This document shows positions 1-7,480 of a stretch of 8,572 bases of DNA, piece by piece. The stretch covers positions 1 to 8,572 of the forward strand of contig JASHTU010000540.1 of the NCBI GenBank assembly GCA_030040395.1, read 5' to 3'. Position numbers and translations under genes: made by a program. The stretch is from Acidobacteriaceae bacterium (GTDB taxonomy: Bacteria; Acidobacteriota; Terriglobia; Terriglobales; Acidobacteriaceae). The notes beneath the pieces are model-generated. The model saw only the letters and a program-made list of their open reading frames with translations, ran no database searches and had not been told where the DNA came from. How positions within the stretch are numbered: the stretch's first letter is position 1; every line of letters starts with the position of its first letter.

Positions 1-27
1 AAAAGTACCTGGTCAAACCGATGGGCG

Positions 28-2352
28 TCACACGTTGGCGACCGCAGGCCTCGAAAGTTGGCGCCAGGCAGCCTTCACCCGTTCCGCGGTAAAGGGCACA
101 TCGCGCAGTCGCAGTCCCGTTGCGTCAAAGACGGCGTTGGCGATGGCCGCCGGAACCAGGGTAATGGCGGTTTCACCGGCGCCGGTTGCCGGCGCCCCCG
201 GGGGCTCGATGAACACGGTGGTGATGGTGGGAATGTCGTAGCTGAGGTAGAGGCTGTGATAAGTTGACCAGTCGACCGAAGTCACGTGCTCCCGGTTCCA
301 GGTGACTTGCTCACCCAGGCAGCGGCTCATGCCCTGCAGGATGCCGCCTTCGGTCTGGTTGCGCAGGCCATCGGGATTGGAGACTGGCCCGCAATCGAGA
401 GCACAGAAAAAGCGCCGGGGGTGAATCGTTCCGGTGTCGAGGTCCACCTCTACATCGGCCACCAGGGCCGCGTAGCCGTTATGGCCCTCGTAGGCCACAC
501 ACGCGATGCCGCGCCCACTTGCTTTGCCGCTGCGCGCGCGCCGCTGGCTCGAGGCGGGCCGCGGTTCCCATCCGGCCGACTTCGCCGTCGCACGGAGGAC
601 GTTGCCAAGACGCTCGTCGCTTAAATGCTGCAGCCGGTACGCCAGCGGATCGGCTCCGGCGTGCTCGGCCAGTTCGTCCATAAAACTCTCGTTGGAGAAA
701 GTGTTTTGAATGCGCTGCGGCGAGCGCAACGGCCCGGTGAAGAACGGCGAGCGCACCACGTGGGTCAGCACGCGTTCGCTGCGCACCGTCCCGCTTCCGC
801 CGCACGCGCCATCGATGCATCCGGCCACATAAGGCGGGACCACGTTGCTGCCATTGCGAAGCTCGCCTTCCGGCTTCTGTGCCGGGCTGGGATTCAATGG
901 CTCAGCTTCATAGCCGAGCAGCATTCCGGAGATGACGTTGCCGGGGCGATCGTAGCCAGGGCGCGAGCCGCGGTCTGCGGTCCAGTCTTCGCGGTCCCAG
1001 ACGGCGATGCCGCCGTCAGACCGCAGGCCGGCGCGCTGCTCGATGATCACGGCGGCGCCGAAGTTCTCCCACTTCATCTCGTCCTCGCGAGAGTACTGCA
1101 GGCGCACCGGCCGGCCGGCCTCCTGCGAGAGCACGGCGGCGTCGAAAGTGACCGCATCGGCTCCGTTCAGGCCATAGCAGCCCGAGCCGCGTTTGTAGAT
1201 AACGTGAATCTTCTCTACCGGTATCCCCAGCAGAATGGCGAGACAGCTACGCGTGGGATAGGCGGATTGCGTGGGCGACCAGATGGTTGCGGAGCCGGAT
1301 TGCACGTCTGCAACCGCGCACGAAGAGCCCACCGAGCCGTGCATCTGGTAGGGATAGGTGTAGCGCGCGCGGACGACCTTGTGGGCCGCGGCGAGTTGCG
1401 CTTCCACATCGCCGGAGTCCACGCTCAGCGCGTCGCGCGAAGGCTGTTTCTGCAGATACTCTTCAAAGAAGGTCTGCTGATCGGGGAGCTGAGGACCGGG
1501 ATTCCAGTCGACCTTGAGCTTCTGCGCGGCTTGGATGGCGGTGTATTGCGTTTCCGCGACGACGCCGACAAAGTTTTTGCGCACCACGACCTTGACCATC
1601 CCGGGAAGGTCGCGGACGGACGAAGGGTCCACCACCTTGACCGACGCGCCCATCGCCGGCGGACGCACCACGCGTCCGTGCGCCATGCCGGGAACGCGCA
1701 CGCAGTGGACGAACTCGAACCGGCCAGTCATCAGAGCGGGTCGGTCAAGGGAGTTCACCGGCTTGCCTAGGATCATCCATTCGTTCTGGGGCTTGCGCTT
1801 TGCCGCCTGATTCAGCGGGAGGTCGAACTTGCGGTCGCCAATCAGCTCCGCGTAGGTAATGCGCTGTCCACCTTTGCCACGGATGACGCCGTTCGCGACC
1901 TGCAGGTTCTCGACATGCTCGCCGAACCTCTGCGCGGCCATGGCCACGAGGGCTTCGCGTGCGGTGGCGCAGGCCAGCGCAAGATTCTTGTGGTTGAAGT
2001 TTGTGGGCGTGGTCTGGCTGCCTGAAGTTGTGCCCTCGTCGGGCGTAAGGTTTGTGTCGCACTCGATCAGCTTCACGCGCTCAAGCGGCACGCACAGTTC
2101 TTCGGCCACAAGTTGGGTCTGGGCCGTGAATTGGCCTTGGCCGAAGTCGCATTTCCCGGTGTAGGCGGTGACAGAGCCGTCGCCCTGCACCGCGATCCAC
2201 GAGTCCAGTCTCTTAGGGTCAATGTGGGATTCATGAGTGTCAAATGGTCCCTGGGCCCAGCTTTGCACGCCGCCGGAAAATGCGCTGAAGCTCACCACCA
2301 GGGCGCCGAAGCCCTCGAGGAACTCGCGCCGGGAGGGATTAGCTTTTTTCAT
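28..2352 (-). CDS. Tat-exported molybdopterin-binding (large) subunit of a xanthine dehydrogenase-family hydroxylase
   Basis: This 774-residue protein is the catalytic subunit of a molybdenum hydroxylase (COG1529; IorB/NicB-like), a class that hydroxylates N-heterocycles or oxidises aldehydes using water. The N-terminus has a twin-arginine signal (SRREFLEGF, residues 7-15) followed by a hydrophobic stretch ending near SWAQ, which points to folded export to the periplasm. Cofactor-binding segments appear in family order: GQGQFTAQTQLVAEEL near residue 70, an a/b hammerhead region at about 200-290, GSGCYGLNGADA near 390, GPLRSPQR near 540, and the C-terminal GAGE motif with the expected catalytic glutamate E727, followed by PAAIANAV. 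The ATG follows AGAGGA (2361-2356) and overlaps the end of the [2Fe-2S] gene, so the two are probably translationally coupled. Unlike Pseudomonas NicB there is no C-terminal cytochrome c extension. The family and Tat signal are clear. The substrate is unknown, and the downstream neighbour lies beyond the window edge. Confidence 0.93.
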   Translation of the reverse strand: MKKANPSRREFLEGFGALVVSFSAFSGGVQSWAQGPFDTHESHIDPKRLDSWIAVQGDGSVTAYTGKCDFGQGQFTAQTQLVAEELCVPLERVKLIECDTNLTPDEGTTSGSQTTPTNFNHKNLALACATAREALVAMAAQRFGEHVENLQVANGVIRGKGGQRITYAELIGDRKFDLPLNQAAKRKPQNEWMILGKPVNSLDRPALMTGRFEFVHCVRVPGMAHGRVVRPPAMGASVKVVDPSSVRDLPGMVKVVVRKNFVGVVAETQYTAIQAAQKLKVDWNPGPQLPDQQTFFEEYLQKQPSRDALSVDSGDVEAQLAAAHKVVRARYTYPYQMHGSVGSSCAVADVQSGSATIWSPTQSAYPTRSCLAILLGIPVEKIHVIYKRGSGCYGLNGADAVTFDAAVLSQEAGRPVRLQYSREDEMKWENFGAAVIIEQRAGLRSDGGIAVWDREDWTADRGSRPGYDRPGNVISGMLLGYEAEPLNPSPAQKPEGELRNGSNVVPPYVAGCIDGACGGSGTVRSERVLTHVVRSPFFTGPLRSPQRIQNTFSNESFMDELAEHAGADPLAYRLQHLSDERLGNVLRATAKSAGWEPRPASSQRRARSGKASGRGIACVAYEGHNGYAALVADVEVDLDTGTIHPRRFFCALDCGPVSNPDGLRNQTEGGILQGMSRCLGEQVTWNREHVTSVDWSTYHSLYLSYDIPTITTVFIEPPGAPATGAGETAITLVPAAIANAVFDATGLRLRDVPFTAERVKAAWRQLSRPAVANV

Positions 2353-2815
2353 GTTTCCTCTGCTCAGCGTATTTGCGGATTGCCCGCAGCATGCGGGTGT
2401 GAGCGAAGCAGCGGCACAAGATCACGTCCATGGCTGCGCGGATCTCGCCGTCGGTAGCGTTGGGATTCCCATCGAGCGTGGCTTTCGCGGTGAGGATGAC
2501 GCCGCTGAGGCAGAAGCCGCACTGCGATGCGCCCTCTTCGATGAAGGCGCGTTGGATTGGGTGTGGATCCTCAGGTGCGCCCAGACCATCGAGAGTCATG
2601 ATTTCGTCCGTTCCCACCGAGCTTACGGGAAGGATGCATGAGCGGACCGCCTGGCCATGCCGGATTACCGTGCAGGAGCCGCATTGCGCGATCCCACAAC
2701 CGAAGCGGGGGCCTTGCAGTCCGAGATTGTCGGTCAACACAAACAGCAGCGGAGTGTCCGGATCGGCCTCCACTGCGTGATCCCGGCCATTGACACGCAG
2801 TACGATTCGCGACAT
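2339..2815 (-). CDS. Double [2Fe-2S] electron-transfer (small) subunit of the Mo hydroxylase
   Basis: This 158-residue protein matches the small subunit family of molybdenum hydroxylases (COG2080; IorA/NicA/CoxS-like) in length and layout. A plant-type ferredoxin domain (residues 1-78) holds C40, C45, C48 and C60 in FGCGIAQCGSCTV and RSCILPV. An all-helical second domain holds C99 and C102 (QCGFC) and C134 and C136 (LCRC). All eight cluster ligands are therefore present, and electrons should pass from the Mo centre through both clusters to an outside acceptor. It has no signal peptide; partners of Tat-signalled large subunits are commonly exported with them, which is inferred here. It is the first gene of the operon and overlaps the large subunit by 14 bp. 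The last cluster motif reads CRCFAHTRM where many relatives have CRCGTHxRI. The start was chosen because the ferredoxin domain begins at once, although the nearest purine-rich site (GAGG) lies rather far upstream. Confidence 0.95.
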   Translation of the reverse strand: MSRIVLRVNGRDHAVEADPDTPLLFVLTDNLGLQGPRFGCGIAQCGSCTVIRHGQAVRSCILPVSSVGTDEIMTLDGLGAPEDPHPIQRAFIEEGASQCGFCLSGVILTAKATLDGNPNATDGEIRAAMDVILCRCFAHTRMLRAIRKYAEQRKHEKS

Positions 2816-2977
2816 GTTATTCAGTTTGCGCCTCGGATTCCACGGTTGTCCAAGCGTAAAGAAAGTAGGAGGCGGCGTACGAACAGAAGAACAGGCAGGA
2901 TGTCCGAATCAATCGAGATCGGCCTGAGCGTTCATGGAGCGGCAAGCAGGAGCGCTGGCCTCGCCGTTGAGAAGAGT

Positions 2978-3006
2978 TTGACACCCGGGGGAGAGAATAT
3001 TAGACT
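2978..3006 (+). promoter_or_regulatory. Candidate sigma-70-type promoter for the M28 peptidase gene
   Basis: A perfect -35 hexamer TTGACA (2978-2983) is followed after 17 bp by TAGACT (3001-3006), which matches 4 of 6 bases of the -10 consensus. The local AATATTAGA stretch is noticeably AT-rich against its surroundings. Transcription would start near 3013 and leave a leader of about 80 nt. An alternative -10, TATTAG at 2998, gives a spacer of only 14 bp and is less likely. This is called from sequence only. Confidence 0.4.
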
Positions 3007-3078
3007 CCGTCTCACTGCCGCAACGTCCTCAACTTTACCCAACAAAACACCAGTGTCGAGTCAGTTATCCGGTCCCGC

Positions 3079-3085
3079 GAGGTGA
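3079..3085 (+). promoter_or_regulatory. Ribosome binding site of the M28 peptidase gene
   Basis: GAGGTGA lies 7 nt before the ATG at 3093. It is a near-ideal Shine-Dalgarno match and fixes this start in preference to the internal ATG at codon 9, which would cut the signal peptide in half. Confidence 0.7.
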
Positions 3086-3092
3086 CTTACGC

Positions 3093-5330
3093 ATGCGTCG
3101 ACTTGCCTCTTTCTTGATGTTGTTTTCTTTCGCCGCGTTTGCCTTGGAGCCGCCTGCGGATGAGCCGCTGCGCGGCTATTCGGCCGAGCACTCGGCAGTT
3201 GAAGTGCAATGGGAGCAGAAATTCCGCGCCATTCCCGACCGGGAGCGGATTCGCGAAGACATGCAGCGGATGTCGGCGCGGCCGCATCACGTTGGCTCGC
3301 CTTACGATAAAGACAATGCCGAATGGCTAATGGCGCAGTTGAAGTCCTACGGACTTGACGCGAAGATCGAGCAATTCGAGGCCCTATTCCCGACTCCTAG
3401 GTCGCGAAAGCTGGAGTTGCTGGGCCCCGCGCCATTCACCGCCAAGCTGGAAGAGCCGACGGTGGCAGTCGATCCGACTTCGGGCCAGAAGAGCGAACAG
3501 TTACCGACGTATAACGCTTACTCGCGCGATGGCGACGTCACGGCGCCGCTGGTGTACGTGAATTACGGCGCGCCCTCCGACTATGAGCAGCTGGCTGCGA
3601 TGGGCGTTTCGGTAAAAGGCGCGATTGTGATTGCGCGCTACGGCGAAACCTGGCGCGGCATCAAGCCCAAGCTGGCTGCCCAGCACGGCGCTGTCGGCTG
3701 CATTATCTACTCCGATCCGAAAGACGATGGTTACGCCAACGGAGACCCGTATCCGGACGGGCCGATGCGTCCGCCCGAAGGCGTGCAACGCGGCAGCGTG
3801 ATGGACATGCCCGTCTATCCGGGCGATCCGCAGACGCCCGGCGTGGGCGCGAAGCCGGGCGTGAAACTCATCCCGCTGGACCAGGTGCAAACGATCACCA
3901 AAATTCCCGTGCTGCCCATCTCTTATGCCGACGCCCAACCTTTCCTCCTTGCGCTAGGGGGCCAGACCGTTCCTGATAATTGGCGCGGCGGCCTGCCCAT
4001 CACTTACAAAACCGGCCCAAGCAAGGCGATGGCGCACCTTGCGGTTGCGTTCAACTGGGACCGCAAACCTTTATACGACGTGGTAGCCACAATTTCCGGG
4101 TCCAGCTTCCCCGACCAGTGGGTGATTCGTGGCAACCATCACGATGCGTGGGTGAATGGGGCCGAAGATCCACTCAGCGGCACGAGCCTCGAGCTTGAAG
4201 AGGCGCGCGCTTGGGGCGAGCTGCTGAAACAGGGATGGAAGCCGCAGCGCACCATTATCTATTGCTTCTGGGACGGCGAAGAGCCGGCGCTGCTGGGCTC
4301 GACGGAGTGGGCGGAATACCACGCCGACGAGTTGCGGCAGCACGCGGTGGCCTACTTCAACTCGGATGGCAACACCCGGGGCCTCTTCCGCGCCTCGGGC
4401 TCGCACTCGCTGGAGAACTTTGTGAACAGCGTGGCTAAGGACATCCAGGATCCGGAGACGAAGATGTCGATCTGGAAGCGGGCGCGGCTAGCGAGCATGT
4501 TGCACGCCACGCCGGAGATGCGGGCGGAAACCCGAACACGCGCCGACAGCCGCATCGGCGCGCTTGGATCGGGCTCCGATTACACAGTGTTCATTGATCA
4601 CCTGGGGGTTCCGAGCGTGGATCTGGCCTTCGGCGGCGAGGATGAGGGAAGCGGCCAGTACCACTCGATTTACGACGATTTTTACTTTTACACGCACTTC
4701 CAGGACACGACCTTTGTGTATGAACGGGCTCTCGCGCAGACGGCGGGCACGATGGTGATGCGGATGGCGGACGCCGACGTGATTCCCTATCAGTTCACGG
4801 ACGAGGCCGACACGGTGCAAAACTACGTGACGGAAGTGAAGAAGCTGGCGGACACGATGCGCACGGAGATCAAGAATCGCGATGCCGACATTACTGAGGG
4901 AGTGTATGCGGCCGCGGCCGATCCGAAGAAGGTAAGCGTTCCTCCTGCGGTTGAAGCGATCCCGAAGTACTTCAACTTTGCTCCGCTCGACCAGGCGTCC
5001 GACGACCTCACGGCTGCCGCCGCGGAGTACGAACGCGCGTTCGCGGCGCACGATGCAAGCGGCGAGACTGCCGTCAACGATGAATTGCTGAAGACCCAAC
5101 GAGCGCTCACTGATCCCGCGGGACTTCCCAACCGGCCGTGGTTCGAGAATATGGTCTATGCGCCCGGCTTCTATACGGGCTATGGAGTCAAGACACTGCC
5201 GGCAGTGCGAGAGGCGATCGAGCAAAAGCAATGGGCTATCGTGGACGCGGAGATTGCGCGAACGGCGGCTGCGATTGAACGCGAGGTGGAAGTGCTGAAT
5301 GCGGCCACCAAAATACTCTCAGGAAACTGA
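3093..5330 (+). CDS. Secreted M28B zinc metallopeptidase, glutamate carboxypeptidase II / transferrin receptor-like
   Basis: This 745-residue exopeptidase is close in length to human glutamate carboxypeptidase II (GCPII, about 750). A signal peptide is visible (MRRLASFLMLFSFAAFA, likely cut after A17), so it acts in the periplasm or outside the cell. A protease-associated domain spans roughly residues 150-290 and is inserted in an M28 catalytic domain; a TfR-type dimerisation domain fills about 610-740 and ends with GLPNRPWFENMVYAP. Aligned by eye to GCPII, the two-zinc site is complete: H349 and D359 (NHHDAW...EDPLSG), catalytic base E396 and ligand E397 (WDGEE), D425 (YFNSDGN) and H524 (GQYHSIY). 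Residues that bind the substrate glutamate in GCPII are largely replaced, as described in the findings. It stands alone between a divergent operon and a convergent gene. General function is certain; the peptide substrate is unknown. Confidence 0.95.
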   Translation: MRRLASFLMLFSFAAFALEPPADEPLRGYSAEHSAVEVQWEQKFRAIPDRERIREDMQRMSARPHHVGSPYDKDNAEWLMAQLKSYGLDAKIEQFEALFPTPRSRKLELLGPAPFTAKLEEPTVAVDPTSGQKSEQLPTYNAYSRDGDVTAPLVYVNYGAPSDYEQLAAMGVSVKGAIVIARYGETWRGIKPKLAAQHGAVGCIIYSDPKDDGYANGDPYPDGPMRPPEGVQRGSVMDMPVYPGDPQTPGVGAKPGVKLIPLDQVQTITKIPVLPISYADAQPFLLALGGQTVPDNWRGGLPITYKTGPSKAMAHLAVAFNWDRKPLYDVVATISGSSFPDQWVIRGNHHDAWVNGAEDPLSGTSLELEEARAWGELLKQGWKPQRTIIYCFWDGEEPALLGSTEWAEYHADELRQHAVAYFNSDGNTRGLFRASGSHSLENFVNSVAKDIQDPETKMSIWKRARLASMLHATPEMRAETRTRADSRIGALGSGSDYTVFIDHLGVPSVDLAFGGEDEGSGQYHSIYDDFYFYTHFQDTTFVYERALAQTAGTMVMRMADADVIPYQFTDEADTVQNYVTEVKKLADTMRTEIKNRDADITEGVYAAAADPKKVSVPPAVEAIPKYFNFAPLDQASDDLTAAAAEYERAFAAHDASGETAVNDELLKTQRALTDPAGLPNRPWFENMVYAPGFYTGYGVKTLPAVREAIEQKQWAIVDAEIARTAAAIEREVEVLNAATKILSGN

Positions 5331-5355
5331 TTACACTGCATTCCTTCGCAACTCG
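5331..5355. other. Short convergent gap between the M28 gene and the VWFA pseudogene
   Basis: Only 25 bp separate the TGA of the peptidase gene from the TAA of the oppositely oriented VWFA gene. I see no GC-rich stem with a T-tract on either strand, so no intrinsic terminator can be called here. Termination may be factor-dependent, or the transcripts may overlap. Confidence 0.6.
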
Positions 5356-5817
5356 TTAAGGTACAAGCTCGATGGGCGCGCGCCAGAAGTTGGCTTCGTG
5401 CGCGGTAGGGTCGAGGATGGTGACCTGGCACTCGTACTTACCGGACGGTAACGCGCTTACGCCGAGATCGAAATTGAGGGGCATGACGCCGAGGCGGCTT
5501 TGCGCGCTGGGAATGATCGACTCCGGTTGCGTTTCGTACACCGCCTCGCCATTTTGGTAGAGAGTGGTGAATGCGAAGAGCGGCTGTATGGCGGAGGCGG
5601 GAGTTTGCTTGTAGGCCTGAAAATAAACGTAGATTGCGTGCCCCCTGTAAAAGACGCGGGTCACGCTGGGGATCAGTCTGGCCCGGTTTACGACGAGCGG
5701 ATTCGCGGCTTCGTCCTTCCTGCGTTCCTTGGCCTTTTCGGTGTCGTAGAGTGCGGCGTTCAAAGCCACGCGCTGGCTGCTCAGAACCACCGAACTCATC
5801 GCCACGCGATCTTCGGA

Positions 5818-5818
5818 C
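5818..5818 (-). other. Frameshift site in the VWFA gene (one extra base)
   Basis: On the minus strand the upstream frame reads TIPNLNK and then turns into an Arg-rich, low-complexity tail. The shifted frame reads SEDRVAMSSVVLSSQR and continues as a family-like C-terminus to the TAA at 5358-5356. Removing one G in the AAGGTCC stretch (about 5821-5815) joins them as NLNKSEDRVAMSSVVLSSQR. The exact base is ambiguous within a few positions. It is not a long homopolymer. Confidence 0.8.
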
Positions 5819-6676
5819 CTTGTTCAGGTTGGGGATGGTGAACGTGGCCTGGAAGGTGCCGATTCTCCCCGTCTCATCGTCGCGCGCAAGGAACTTGATC
5901 ATATAGCGGCCGGGCAGCAAGGTGTAACCCGCGTCGTACTCGATGGGAACCTTGGCAAGCTCCGCCGCGGTCGCGTCGGAAAGCTTTTTGCTCACATGGT
6001 CGCGGATGTTTTGCACTGTAAACCCGCCGACCGTGTCCTTGATCTCGCCGATGAAGTCGATCGACGTCTGCTGCGCGCCTCCGCGCTTGGCCAGGGCTAG
6101 CTCGCGCCCTGGGATCTTGACGCTGATGGGGACGAAGTATTCCGCGCGGTTGAGCTGGAAGTAGTCAATCTCCATGGCGATGGTCAGATCGGTGATCGGG
6201 ACTTCGAGCATGAGCGCATCTTCGAGCTGGCGCTCTTTATCCGCCTCGTTGAATTTGGCGAACTCCTTCTCCGCATAATAGCCCTCGCGATAATTCAGAT
6301 TGTCCTCGAGTCCGTTGGTCATTGAAATTTTGATGCGGCGGAAATTGCCGTTTTTCGCGGTGTTTGAGGTGTAGTAGCCGAGGATGTAATAGTCAGAAAC
6401 CGCCTGCTGCGCATGGACGATGCCGAGGGTGAGGTCGTTGTTGTCGAAGAAGGCCTTGCCGCCGCTGTCGCCGGCGAGGGCATAAAGCGTGTCCTGCGAC
6501 TGCTGAAAGTTGTTCGTGACGGCGAGCGCCGCCGCTCCCGTGTAGAGGCCTTGGTTTCCTGGCGAGCCTTGCGTTGCGTCGCCCAGCGGCGCCGCCGCCA
6601 CCAGTCCGCGTGCATCGATCGGCCAAAAGGTGACGCCGGATTTAATCGCCGCGTCGACGGTGGCGTGAAGCTGCGC

Positions 6677-6679
6677 CTA
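6677..6679 (-). other. Premature in-frame TAG in the VWFA gene
   Basis: The minus strand reads GVDN, then TAG, then AQLHATVDAAIKSGV in the same frame. The family usually has a sense codon here, from memory typically Gln (NQAQL), so a single C-to-T change from CAG would explain it. The only nearby restart is a GTG at 6601 with a poor ribosome binding site (GGA), which would begin inside the VWA-like domain and lack a signal peptide. Confidence 0.85.
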
Positions 6680-7480
6680 GTTGTCGACGCCGTTGAGGCG
6701 CAGGCCGCTGGCGAAATAGAGGAGCGACTTCTTTTCGCTGACGCGCCCCAGTTGCTTGGCCGCGGTTTCGAGCGCGGAGAGTTGGCGATCCGTGTTGAAG
6801 ATGTTGAACTCGCTGTCGTCCTGGCCGAACGCGGCGCCGGTGTCCGCGCTGCTGGCGTCGTCGGTGGTGTCGGTCGCGCCCTGGCCCTCGCCGACGACCA
6901 TGGTTTCAAGAATGCTCAGCAGGCGGTCGCGGTCGTTGGTGAAGTCCTGCAGGATATCGACTGATCCGCCCTGGTAGCGCAACAGGGCGAGGAGGTCGGA
7001 GCTGGTCATTTTGGTGCAGATGAATGTTTCGGCCGCGGAGAGCGCGCGCAACTGGTCGCCCGGCGGCATGGTCGTCATGTCGAAGTAGAACGCAAGCAGC
7101 CAGTGGTTCTTGTATCGGTCCTTCTCCACTGGCTCTGGTTGAATCTGCTCCCGCGCGAGGGGATTGTAAATGGTGATGCTCTCGTCCTGCGCCGGCTCTT
7201 CCGGCAGCGGCTTCGCGTTCTGCGCCAGGCTCTCGTGCTCGCAGTAGCGGATGGTCTGCGGCGCGCCGTCTTCGCTAAGCGCGAAGTCCTTGGCCGTGAG
7301 GCCGTGCACAAAGCCGCCCTGCTTGTCTTTGACCCTGACGGCCTCGACCACAAGCTGCGACTGGATGGTGAACGTGAATCCCTGCGCTTGGCCGGGCGCG
7401 GTGTTGGAGCCGATGGTCTGCCCGCTAGCGGCGGCCGCCGTAGCGAGAAAAAGAATGCGAGCAACCGGAGTTCGCATGGC

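Larger units (their letters stand above)
2816..3092. promoter_or_regulatory. Divergent intergenic region between the Mo hydroxylase operon and the M28 peptidase gene
   Basis: These 277 bp separate the starts of two divergently transcribed units and must hold the promoter of each. The right half contains a plausible plus-strand promoter (entered separately). I found no convincing -35/-10 pair facing left. The pentamer GAGCG occurs three times at 2926-2930, 2937-2941 and 2950-2954, with start spacings of 11 and 13 bp. This could be an operator but is weak in GC-rich DNA. No small gene or RNA is supported here. Confidence 0.55.
5356..7477 (-). pseudogene. Secreted VWFA-related acidobacterial-domain protein, interrupted by a stop codon and a frameshift
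   Basis: Read with its two lesions repaired, this gene would encode about 706 residues of the VWFA-related Acidobacterial family (TIGR03436 type). A signal peptide (MRTPVARILFLATAAAASGQ) is followed by the family lead-in LTAKDFALSEDGAPQTIRY (60-78). The VWA-like domain runs from about residue 124 (NHWLLAFYFD) through KKSLLYFASGL to FWPIDARGLVA. The segment LAGDSGGKAFFDNNDL and YYILGYYTSN follow, and then a long C-terminal region probably rich in beta strands. Codon 267 is TAG (6679-6677), after which the same frame stays open and still matches the family. After codon 553 one extra base shifts the frame, and the true C-terminus continues for about 150 codons to ELVP. The start lies 3 bp after the receptor stop codon, with TGAGGT (7491-7486) as ribosome binding site. 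The role of the family is not established. Sequencing error remains possible for either lesion. Confidence 0.85.

Noticed and set aside
625..1770. Plus-strand open frame of 381 codons, antisense to the Mo-hydroxylase large subunit
   Set aside because: Its translation is rich in Arg, Ala, His and Gly with no family features. Long antisense frames are expected opposite a GC-rich gene, and the opposite strand carries an unmistakable conserved protein.
2657..3085. Plus-strand open frame of 142 codons crossing the divergent intergenic region
   Set aside because: Its first part is antisense to the [2Fe-2S] gene and its second part covers the promoter. The translation resembles no protein family, and I see no ribosome binding site that would support it.
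4488..5231. Minus-strand open frame of 247 codons inside the M28 gene
   Set aside because: It is Arg/His/Val-rich with no recognisable domain and lies wholly opposite conserved peptidase sequence, so it is a shadow frame.
5331..5400. Possible bidirectional terminator between the convergent genes, including the palindromic GGGCGCGCGCC near 5375
   Set aside because: The palindrome is inside the VWFA coding end, has no loop of suitable size and no following T-tract. The 25-bp gap itself forms no evident hairpin.
5356..5805. A separate 149-residue gene starting at GTG 5805
   Set aside because: It begins in the middle of a family-conserved C-terminal region, has no signal peptide or good ribosome binding site, and joins the upstream frame cleanly if one base is removed.
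5438..6601. A separate 387-residue gene starting at GTG 6601
   Set aside because: The GTG lies within the VWA-like domain, has only a poor ribosome binding site, and the last ~125 residues are the out-of-frame Arg-rich tail after the frameshift. It is a fragment of the broken VWFA gene.
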